From the NCBI GenBank assembly GCA_012522285.1, contig JAAYKS010000137.1, forward strand, positions 1 through 9,922: a stretch of 9,922 bases of DNA, read 5' to 3'. Source of the DNA: Clostridiaceae bacterium (GTDB lineage: Bacteria > Bacillota > Clostridia > Saccharofermentanales > UBA5734). The position numbers and the translations under genes are program-made. This document shows, piece by piece, positions 1 to 5,539 of this stretch; position 1 is the first letter of the stretch, and the number at the start of each line of letters is the position of its first letter. A model generated the notes under the pieces. It saw nothing but the letters and a program-made list of their open reading frames with translations. It ran no database searches and was not told the origin of the DNA.

Positions 1-95
1 ACATCTGCCATGCCACCGCGGCCCAGATGCCGGATGATCCTGTAACGGTTTCCCAGCACGCGGCCTTCAAACCCGTTGTTTGTCACAGATAGCAA
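1..95 (-). CDS. prkC: Ser/Thr protein kinase, PknB/PrkC type (N-terminal fragment)
   Basis: Only the first 31 or so codons are present; the gene runs off the low-coordinate end. Read from a TTG at 93-95, the protein contains LGNRYRIIRHLGRGGMADV, the first strand and glycine-rich ATP-binding loop (GxGGMAxV) of bacterial Hanks-type kinases. Known family members are membrane kinases with an N-terminal cytoplasmic kinase domain and extracellular PASTA repeats that sense muropeptides; none of that downstream part is visible here, so membrane topology and PASTA number are unknown. It follows the PP2C phosphatase gene by 32 bases, the usual partner arrangement. Start choice: TTG has a strong GGGAGGA site 6 bases upstream. 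An in-frame ATG at 108-110 would start inside that site and has only a weak site of its own, so TTG is preferred. The family is near certain from motif plus neighbour; the start is less so. Confidence 0.85.
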   Translation of the reverse strand, partial: MLSVTNNGFEGRVLGNRYRIIRHLGRGGMAD

Positions 96-101
96 ATCAA
101 G

Positions 102-108
102 TCCTCCC
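102..108 (-). promoter_or_regulatory. Shine-Dalgarno site for the kinase gene, supports a TTG start
   Basis: The minus strand reads GGGAGGA here, followed by 6 bases and then TTG at 95-93. The spacing is ideal for ribosome binding. The site overlaps the alternative in-frame ATG (110-108), which argues against that ATG as the main start. Confidence 0.6.
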
Positions 109-127
109 ATATGCCTGCCTTTCCCTG

Positions 128-859
128 TCACAGGAAACAAAGCACAACCGTGATGTTGTCTTCCCCACCGACCGCATTCGCCCGTTCAATCAGGCGGGCG
201 GCGGCAACCGACGGATCTCGTTCTTTGCGCAAAATCTGGCGGATCTGCGCCTCCCGCACATATCCATGCAGCCCGTCGGAACAGAGCAACACGCGGTCGC
301 CTCTGCGCAGCGGGTGGATAAAGGTATCCGCCTGCATGTATTCCGGAACGCCGAGCGCCCGGGTGATCACATTTCGTTTGGGATGGTTAAAGGTTTGTTC
401 CGGCGTCAAATCCCCGGCTTCCAGCAGTTCCTGCACCAGCGTGTGGTCGATTGTGATGCGTGTCAGGTCGGAATCGCGCAGCAGATACGCCCGCGAATCT
501 CCGATATGTGCGGTGACCAGGGTGTGAGGCAGAACCACCGAAATCGTAAGGGTGGTTCCCATGCCCTGGTTCTCTTCGTCTTCGAGTGATCCGAGATACA
601 CTTTGACATTGGCTTTTTCGATCACGTCCCGAAGCTGCGCGGCAAGCGCGGCTGGATCGACCTCAGAGGAGATGGATCCGTCCAGGCGCGACACCGCATA
701 GTCCACTGCGATCCGACTGGCCAGCTCCCCTTTGCGGTGACCGCCGAGCCCGTCCGCCACAATCAGCACATACGGGAGATTTTCATTTGTCGTCAGGATC
801 GCATAACAGTCTTCATTGTTGATCCGGATCAGGCCCTTGTCCGTCGCGCCAGCGTACAT
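128..859 (-). CDS. prpC: PP2C-family Ser/Thr protein phosphatase (PrpC/Stp)
   Basis: A 243-residue metal-dependent phosphatase that removes phosphate from Ser/Thr residues, in this setting from the neighbouring PrkC-type kinase and its targets in the cytosol. All PP2C motifs are visible: NNED (14-17), VADGLGGH (34-41), QGMGTTL (98-104), HIGDSRAYLLR (118-128), NVITRALG (163-170), CSDGLHGY (193-200) and GGEDNITVV (231-239). The metal-binding Asp residues D17, D36, D195 and D234 are intact, so the enzyme should be active. There is no signal peptide or membrane segment. Length is normal for bacterial single-domain PP2C proteins. The ATG start puts the protein at the usual family N-terminus and has an AAAGGGA site 8 bases upstream. 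Its first 47 bases overlap the end of rlmN in another frame, suggesting translational coupling. The TGA stop precedes the kinase start by 32 bases. Confidence 0.95.
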   Translation of the reverse strand: MYAGATDKGLIRINNEDCYAILTTNENLPYVLIVADGLGGHRKGELASRIAVDYAVSRLDGSISSEVDPAALAAQLRDVIEKANVKVYLGSLEDEENQGMGTTLTISVVLPHTLVTAHIGDSRAYLLRDSDLTRITIDHTLVQELLEAGDLTPEQTFNHPKRNVITRALGVPEYMQADTFIHPLRRGDRVLLCSDGLHGYVREAQIRQILRKERDPSVAAARLIERANAVGGEDNITVVLCFL

Positions 860-1898
860 CGGCGTTGTCCCTTTCGCTTTCCAGACCTCTTCGGAGCTGG
901 CCGCAGGCGGCCATTATATCCGTGCCGAGCTCTCTTCGCACAGTGACCGGAATCCTGCACGACTCCAGGATATCCTGAAACAAACGAACCGTTGCGCGGC
1001 TGCTTTTCGTGAAAAGACCACCGTCAAACTCATTCGCGGGAATCAGGTTGACGTGGCACAACAGGCCTTTGAGAAGGCCGCACAGCCTTTTAGCATGTCC
1101 CGGCGAATCGTTGATTCCGGAAAACAGCGAGTATTCAAACGTGATGCGTCTCCCGGTTTTTTCCGTATATGTCCGGCAGGCGGCCATCAGTTCGTCGATC
1201 AGGTATTTGCGTGCGATCGGCATCAACCGGATCCGTGTTTCGTCGTCCGGAGCGTGCAGGGAAACCGAAAGATTGACCTGTAGCTCCTCGTTTGTGAATT
1301 TTAGCATTTCGGGAACACACCCGCAAGTTGACACCGTCAGGTGGCGCATCCCGATCCCCATCCCATCGGGATCGTTGGCCAAATGCAGGAAGCGGATCAG
1401 ATTGTCGTAGTTGTCAAATGGTTCGCCGATCCCCATGACGACGATCCGCGAAACGCGCACGCCCTCGGCGGCACCAGTCAAAGCAGCCTGTGCGAGCATT
1501 TCCCCGGCCGTCAGACTCCGACCGAACCCCGCGCCGGTCGAAGCGCAAAACGCACATCCCATCCGGCACCCCGCCTGTGAGGAAATACATACGGTGTCCC
1601 CGTGCCGGTACCGCATGAGCACGGTTTCGATCAGGTTGCCGTCCCGAAGGCGGAAAACGGTTTTCACCGTCTGGTCCTGTTCGGAGACGAAGCGACCGAC
1701 CGCAGTCAAACCGTCGATGTCAAAATCCGCAGCCAGCAATGCGCGGACGGCGGCAGGCTGATCGGACAACTGCGTCCAATCGCTCACCCCGCGCCCCGTC
1801 CAGCGGTGGATCTGTCCGGCACGATACGCGGGCAGTCCCTGCGCTCGCACCCACTGGGCCCACGCATCGGGGCCCAGATCGTAAAAATATGGCTTCAT
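813..1898 (-). CDS. rlmN: 23S rRNA (A2503-C2) / tRNA (A37-C2) methyltransferase RlmN
   Basis: A 361-residue radical-SAM enzyme that makes 2-methyladenosine in 23S rRNA (A2503 in E. coli numbering) and in some tRNAs at A37. The 4Fe-4S cluster motif is CRMGCAFC, with cysteines at 111, 115 and 118. The two further cysteines of the ping-pong mechanism are also present: C104 in VCISSQAGC and C332 in DIMAACGQL, matching C118 and C355 of the E. coli enzyme. MGIGEP (155-160) and SVSLHAP (211-217) are further typical RlmN segments. The C-terminal Cys context (AACGQL) favours RlmN, but the A8-methylating paralogue Cfr shares both catalytic cysteines; the housekeeping operon position and the match with the Bacillus yloN locus decide for RlmN. 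The ATG overlaps the rsmB stop as ATGA, and an AGGAGG site lies 5 bases upstream. The last 47 bases overlap the phosphatase gene. Confidence 0.95.
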   Translation of the reverse strand: MKPYFYDLGPDAWAQWVRAQGLPAYRAGQIHRWTGRGVSDWTQLSDQPAAVRALLAADFDIDGLTAVGRFVSEQDQTVKTVFRLRDGNLIETVLMRYRHGDTVCISSQAGCRMGCAFCASTGAGFGRSLTAGEMLAQAALTGAAEGVRVSRIVVMGIGEPFDNYDNLIRFLHLANDPDGMGIGMRHLTVSTCGCVPEMLKFTNEELQVNLSVSLHAPDDETRIRLMPIARKYLIDELMAACRTYTEKTGRRITFEYSLFSGINDSPGHAKRLCGLLKGLLCHVNLIPANEFDGGLFTKSSRATVRLFQDILESCRIPVTVRRELGTDIMAACGQLRRGLESERDNADVRWRDGQGPDPDQQ

Positions 1899-3298
1899 GG
1901 ATTCCTCCTGAATCTAGCGATGAAAAACCCGTCACATGGATGCACGCCTGGCAGCAGTTGCATCCTGCCCTCTGAGGCTTGTCGGACCAGCGCGGGATCC
2001 AGGCGGACCAGTGCTTCCGGCAATCGGTCGGAAAACCCTTCCGGTGAAAAGCGGCCGGATTGGCTGGACAAAAACCAGTCCGCCTGGTGGACGTTTTCGT
2101 CGGGATTGATGGTACAGGTGCTATACACGAGGGTTCCTCCCGGCTTGACCTTCTCTGCCGACGCAGACAAGATCGCGCGCTGGATTTCGATAAGCGACTC
2201 CCAGTCGCCCGGATCCGGGATCAGCCGGATCTCCGGTTTTCGCGCGAGCAATCCCAGCCCGCTGCATGGTACATCACACAGCACCAGGTCCATCCGTTCC
2301 GTCGCGAGATGTCCGGCGGGGGGTTCGGCCGCGTCCGACACACACGTCCGGATGGAGGTCAGGCCGAGTCGGTGCGCGTTTTCTTCGACCAACCGCAACC
2401 TGGCAGGGTGCAGGTCGCACGCGAGAATCCGTGCAGTGTCGCGGGTCAATTCGGCGATATGACAGCTTTTTCCCCCGGGTGCGGCGCACACGTCCAACAC
2501 CTGCTGTTCCGGTTTGGGGTCCGCGATGGTGGACACCAGCATCGCAGCCTCGTCTTGCGCCATAAACCAGCCTTCGGAGAAGTACTGCAGCGAGTCCAGC
2601 GGACGTCCTGACAGATCGACCGTCAGCGCGTCCGGATGAAAAGCCGCCGCGCGGCAGACCACTCCCTCTTCCGAAAGCGATTGCTCCAATGCGGCCGGGT
2701 CGCAACGCAGCCGATTGACACGCAGGGTCAGTCGGGGGGGCTCGTTGCTGGCCTGCGCGATGGATTCCGCCACTTCGGATCCGTACCACGCCTGCAGGCG
2801 ATCCGCCAGCCAGACGGGCAACGCGTGCCGCATCGCATAATCCCAGGAAGCGATCTCGGGCGGATGGGAGGCGATCCGGCGCAAGATGCCGTTGACCATC
2901 CCCACCGCACCTTTGTTGCTGACCGCCTTGGCAAGCTCAACCGATTCGGAGCAGGCGGCATGGGGCGGTACCGAGCGGGAAAACACCAGTTGCCAGACTC
3001 CCATGCGCAGAATATTGCGCACTTTAGGTTCCATTTTTGATAGCGGCATACTCGACACGTCCGTCAATAAACGGTCGATCGAGATCACTCTGGAAACAGT
3101 GCCGTAGACCAGCGCCGAAGCAAACGCACGGTCCCGTGCGTCCAACGGGGCTTTACGCAACACCGCGTCAGCGGACAAATTGGAATAGGCACCGTGTTCA
3201 AACACGTTGGTAAGAACTTCCAGCGCGGCACCTCGCGCACCGCCTCCCTGTACAGAGGAGGGTTTGGGTTGCCGGGAGGGCCCGGAACGTTTCGTCAT
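1895..3298 (-). CDS. rsmB: 16S rRNA (cytosine-C5) methyltransferase RsmB
   Basis: A 467-residue SAM-dependent methyltransferase expected to make m5C967 (E. coli numbering) in 16S rRNA during small-subunit assembly. The N-terminal part (about 20-145) is a NusB-like RNA-binding helical domain, the feature that separates RsmB from RsmF. The C-terminal Rossmann domain has the SAM-binding VLDVCAAPGGK (267-277), DVPCSGLG (342-349) and YSTCTINPDEN (392-402). C395 is the expected catalytic nucleophile and C345 the residue assisting release, as in E. coli RsmB. A basic, Gly/Ser/Pro-rich tail of about 20 residues precedes the NusB domain. Length is slightly above the usual 430-450. The start lies 4 bases after the zinc peptidase stop, with a perfect GGAGGTGA site. 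The end overlaps rlmN by ATGA. Confidence 0.96.
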   Translation of the reverse strand: MTKRSGPSRQPKPSSVQGGGARGAALEVLTNVFEHGAYSNLSADAVLRKAPLDARDRAFASALVYGTVSRVISIDRLLTDVSSMPLSKMEPKVRNILRMGVWQLVFSRSVPPHAACSESVELAKAVSNKGAVGMVNGILRRIASHPPEIASWDYAMRHALPVWLADRLQAWYGSEVAESIAQASNEPPRLTLRVNRLRCDPAALEQSLSEEGVVCRAAAFHPDALTVDLSGRPLDSLQYFSEGWFMAQDEAAMLVSTIADPKPEQQVLDVCAAPGGKSCHIAELTRDTARILACDLHPARLRLVEENAHRLGLTSIRTCVSDAAEPPAGHLATERMDLVLCDVPCSGLGLLARKPEIRLIPDPGDWESLIEIQRAILSASAEKVKPGGTLVYSTCTINPDENVHQADWFLSSQSGRFSPEGFSDRLPEALVRLDPALVRQASEGRMQLLPGVHPCDGFFIARFRRNP

Positions 3299-3302
3299 GT
3301 CG

Positions 3303-3310
3303 TCACCTCC
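3303..3310 (-). promoter_or_regulatory. Shine-Dalgarno site for rsmB containing the upstream stop codon
   Basis: The minus strand reads GGAGGTGA, a full match to the anti-Shine-Dalgarno sequence, 4 bases before the rsmB ATG. Its last three bases are the TGA stop of the zinc peptidase gene. Ribosomes ending the upstream gene therefore stop on the next gene's binding site, a layout that couples translation of the two. Confidence 0.8.
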
Positions 3311-4019
3311 GCCTGTTTCCGCGGGAAAGAAGGATCAGTCGCAGCAACGTCATAAAAGAAACCAGTGCCGAAGCGACATAGGTCAAAGCGGCCGCCCGCA
3401 GCACCTTGCGAGCGGCGGGAATCTCCTCCGGCGTCAACATGCCGGTCTCCGACAGCGCTGTGATTGCCCGTCGGCTGGCGTTGATCTCCACGGGCAGCGT
3501 AACAAAATAAAACACGACCGCAGCGGAAAACAACAGAATCCCGATCTCAGTGAGAATCGGCAGGCTCAGCAGGATCCCGAACAACGCCAGATATGGCCCG
3601 AACGTCGATCCGATGCCGGCGACGGGAGCGACAAGCGAGCGGATCCGGTTGGGTAAAAAACCGGTCTCATGCTGTATGGCGTGCCCGGCTTCGTGAGCGG
3701 CCACTCCGATGGCGGCCACCGAAGAGGATCCGCTGGTCGTCTGGGACAGCCGGAGGACCCGGTTGCGCGGATCATAGTGATCGGTCAGATCCCCCGCGAC
3801 GGTTTCCATGCGGACCTCTGCGCATCCATTCCGATCGAGGAGATCGCGGGCCACCTGTTCTGCGGGAATCCGCTGCACCGAGGCCATCGCGCTGTAGCGC
3901 TTGAAGACACTACGCACATAAAACTGGGCGGCAAGACTCAGTATAAAAGCAGGCAGCACCAAATACAGAAATGAGGTGTCGAAATAGAGAGCGGAACCGG
4001 AGGACATCAGCATTGGCAT
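3303..4019 (-). CDS. Membrane zinc metallopeptidase, YugP family (Zn_peptidase_2)
   Basis: A 238-residue integral membrane protein of the family typified by B. subtilis YugP. The zinc site is HEAGH (H109, E110, H113) in the family context VAAHEAGHAIQHETG. E178 in LPVEINASRRA is a candidate third ligand, in the LPVE(I/F)xAS segment I associate with the family. Hydrophobic stretches at about 16-33, 128-150, 157-175 and 206-231 look like membrane segments, the first being an N-terminal anchor. The substrate is not known to me, so no process should be assumed. The start ATG (4019) is favoured by GGGGAGGAG ending 6 bases upstream; ATGs at codons 3 and 5 are possible but worse spaced. It begins 3 bases after the fmt stop and ends inside the rsmB ribosome site, so it is firmly part of this operon. 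Confidence 0.9.
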   Translation of the reverse strand: MPMLMSSGSALYFDTSFLYLVLPAFILSLAAQFYVRSVFKRYSAMASVQRIPAEQVARDLLDRNGCAEVRMETVAGDLTDHYDPRNRVLRLSQTTSGSSSVAAIGVAAHEAGHAIQHETGFLPNRIRSLVAPVAGIGSTFGPYLALFGILLSLPILTEIGILLFSAAVVFYFVTLPVEINASRRAITALSETGMLTPEEIPAARKVLRAAALTYVASALVSFMTLLRLILLSRGNRRR

Positions 4020-4022
4020 CGG

Positions 4023-4979
4023 TCACTCCTCCCCGAACACAGCGCCTGGATGAAAATTGTGGAAACATTCCCGCGCATCCAGCCGTTTGCAGGCTTCCGC
4101 CTGCAGGTTCAGGATTTCGAGCACCGAATCATGGCCGCAGGCGACGCGGATGCACGCGGGACAGGTGTCCAGGACGGTTCCCGGCCGAACGCCGGAGACG
4201 GCCGTCTGGTTTGAGAGATCGTGTGCCACTCTGGAGTGGTGGATTTTGACCCGTTTCCCGTCCATCCAGGTGAAGGCACCCGGCCAGGGGGTGGTTCCGC
4301 GAACCAGGTTGTGGATGTCGGTCGCGGCAAGCGTCCAATCGATCTTTCCGTCGGTACGATTCATCGGCTTGGTGTTGGTGGCCAGGCTGTGATCCTGCGG
4401 TACCGGATGAAGGGTGCCGGACACCCAGGCATCAATCACGGGCACAATCCGCCGGGCTCCCAGCAACGACAGCTGGTCTGACAACTGACCTGCGTCCATG
4501 TCTTCCGGAATGGGGATGGATTCCTGATACAGGATGTCTCCGGTGTCCATCCCTTCTTCGGTCAGCATCAAGGTGATGCCCGTCCGCGTGTCGCCTTGTA
4601 TGATACTGGCGTTCACAGGAGAAGCACCTCGGTGTTTTGGTAGTAATGATGCATGGATGTTCAGACATCCGTACTTGGGAATGGAAAGGATTTGAGGAGT
4701 AAGAATTCGACCGTATGCTGCAGTCACATATAGGTCCGGATGGAGACCTGACAGCCACTCCAAATACGCCTCGGTCCTGATCTTCTCCGGTTGATGATGA
4801 GGAAGTCCGAGCCGCTCCGCGGCACTGTGGACCGGAGTCGGCGTCACTTTCATTTTGCGGCCGGAGGGCCGGTCGGGCTGGGAAACAACCGCCACAATGT
4901 CATGTTCAGACGACGCAAGTGCCTCCAGCGGAGGCACCGCAAACGCAGGGGTTCCCATGAATACAATACGCAGGCTCAC
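4023..4979 (-). CDS. fmt: Methionyl-tRNA formyltransferase
   Basis: A 318-residue cytosolic enzyme that transfers a formyl group from 10-formyl-THF to Met on initiator tRNA. The N-terminal formyltransferase domain (about 1-190) starts with LRIVFMGTPAFAV (3-15), and carries CLNIHASLLPKHRGASP (105-121) and EEGMDTGDIL (141-150). The catalytic triad N107, H109 and D145 is present. The C-terminal part (about 205-318) is the OB-like tRNA-binding domain, with KPMNRTDGKIDW at its beginning. Start choice: an ATG-begun reading frame extends 25 codons further upstream, but those residues (MRFTRKRPPGR...) lie inside def and do not resemble Fmt. The GTG at 4979-4977 gives the family N-terminus and overlaps the def stop as GTGA. 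A GGGGAG about 11 bases upstream is a rather distant ribosome site, fitting reinitiation after def. Confidence 0.96.
   Translation of the reverse strand: MSLRIVFMGTPAFAVPPLEALASSEHDIVAVVSQPDRPSGRKMKVTPTPVHSAAERLGLPHHQPEKIRTEAYLEWLSGLHPDLYVTAAYGRILTPQILSIPKYGCLNIHASLLPKHRGASPVNASIIQGDTRTGITLMLTEEGMDTGDILYQESIPIPEDMDAGQLSDQLSLLGARRIVPVIDAWVSGTLHPVPQDHSLATNTKPMNRTDGKIDWTLAATDIHNLVRGTTPWPGAFTWMDGKRVKIHHSRVAHDLSNQTAVSGVRPGTVLDTCPACIRVACGHDSVLEILNLQAEACKRLDARECFHNFHPGAVFGEE
4026..4034 (-). promoter_or_regulatory. Shine-Dalgarno site for the zinc metallopeptidase
   Basis: The minus strand reads GGGGAGGAG within the last codons of fmt, 6 bases before the ATG at 4019. It selects the first of three closely spaced in-frame ATGs. 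Confidence 0.7.
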
Positions 4980-5437
4980 GAACGGGTCAGCTCCCCTTCT
5001 ATCTTGTCGATGAACAGAACACCGTCCAGGTGGTCGTTTTCGTGTGAAACGCAAACCGCCATCAGGCCGTCTGCGTGGATGGTGAAAGTGTTGCCCTCCC
5101 GATCGGTCGCCTCGATATCCAAGGAGGCCGGGCGTTCAACGGCACCGCTTGCCCCCGGACATGACAGGCAGCCTTCCTCGCCGATCTGGATACCCTGACG
5201 GTTGGTGATCACCGGGTTGATAAATTCGATCAATCCCCTGCCGTCGTTGAGATCCACCACAAACACGCGCTTGAGCACGCCAACCTGTGGGGCAGCCAGT
5301 CCAATCCCGTCCGCCTCATACATGGTATCCGCCATGTCGTCCAATAAAGTCAAGAGCCGCTCGTCGATTTTCTCAACCGGGCGAGCCGTTTTCCGCAGGG
5401 TTTCATCTCCCCCGGTCACGATCGTTCTACAGGCCAT
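4976..5437 (-). CDS. def: Peptide deformylase
   Basis: A 153-residue metal-dependent hydrolase that removes the formyl group from N-terminal formyl-Met of new proteins at the ribosome exit. The three family motifs are GIGLAAPQVG (44-53), EEGCLSCPG (87-95) and HENDH (132-136). C90, H132 and H136 are the metal ligands and E133 is the catalytic base; all are present. The length fits a type 1 deformylase. The motif 2 position after CLS is Cys (C93), where Val, Ile or Phe is more common, so there is a second thiol close to the metal. The ATG has GAGGTG 5 bases upstream. It is the first gene after the only long spacer and has its own candidate promoter, so it probably heads the operon running to the kinase. 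Its stop overlaps the fmt GTG. Confidence 0.97.
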   Translation of the reverse strand: MACRTIVTGGDETLRKTARPVEKIDERLLTLLDDMADTMYEADGIGLAAPQVGVLKRVFVVDLNDGRGLIEFINPVITNRQGIQIGEEGCLSCPGASGAVERPASLDIEATDREGNTFTIHADGLMAVCVSHENDHLDGVLFIDKIEGELTRS

Positions 5438-5454
5438 ATGATCACCTCGCGGCC

Positions 5455-5463
5455 ATTATAGCA
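5455..5463 (-). promoter_or_regulatory. Extended -10 promoter element upstream of def
   Basis: The minus strand reads TGCTATAAT: a perfect TATAAT (5460-5455) preceded by the TGn of an extended -10 element, typical of housekeeping sigma factor promoters. No good -35 box is found at 16-18 bases (ACAGCG at 17), which extended -10 promoters tolerate. Transcription would begin around 5449-5447, almost at the GAGGTG ribosome site of def (5448-5443), leaving a leader of only about 10 bases. Promoter activity is inferred from sequence alone. Confidence 0.55.
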
Positions 5464-5494
5464 TAATCCCCAAACCGCGCTGTAATGGAAGATA

Positions 5495-5538
5495 CGGGTG
5501 CCCCGCCAATGGGCGGGTGCCCCGCCAATGGGCGGGGC
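5495..5538 (-). repeat. Tandem 19-base GC-rich repeat forming two hairpins after priA
   Basis: On the plus strand the 19-base unit CGGGTGCCCCGCCAATGGG occurs twice head to tail (5495-5513 and 5514-5532) with no mismatch. Each copy is near-palindromic. The copy next to priA extends to an 8-bp stem, GCCCCGCC (5519-5526) pairing with GGCGGGGC (5531-5538) around a 4-base loop. The other has a 6-bp stem (5502-5507 with 5512-5517). In RNA of the priA strand the 8-bp hairpin begins 1 base after the priA TGA. No U tract follows either hairpin, so this is not a standard intrinsic terminator. The rest of the 102-base spacer holds only the def promoter and ribosome site. Confidence 0.8.
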
Positions 5539-5539
5539 G

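Noticed and set aside
1602..2462. 286-codon plus-strand reading frame across the rsmB/rlmN junction
   Set aside because: It spans the ends of two well-supported genes in antisense and has no domain. It is explained by codon bias of the real genes.
4980..5054. 75-base N-terminal extension of fmt from an upstream ATG
   Set aside because: The added residues are an out-of-frame reading of the conserved end of def and do not resemble Fmt. The GTG overlapping the def stop gives the expected N-terminus.
5502..5538. Intrinsic terminator after priA
   Set aside because: The stems are strong, but on neither strand is there a following T/U run, so a standard Rho-independent terminator is not supported. 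It is kept as a repeat and hairpin.
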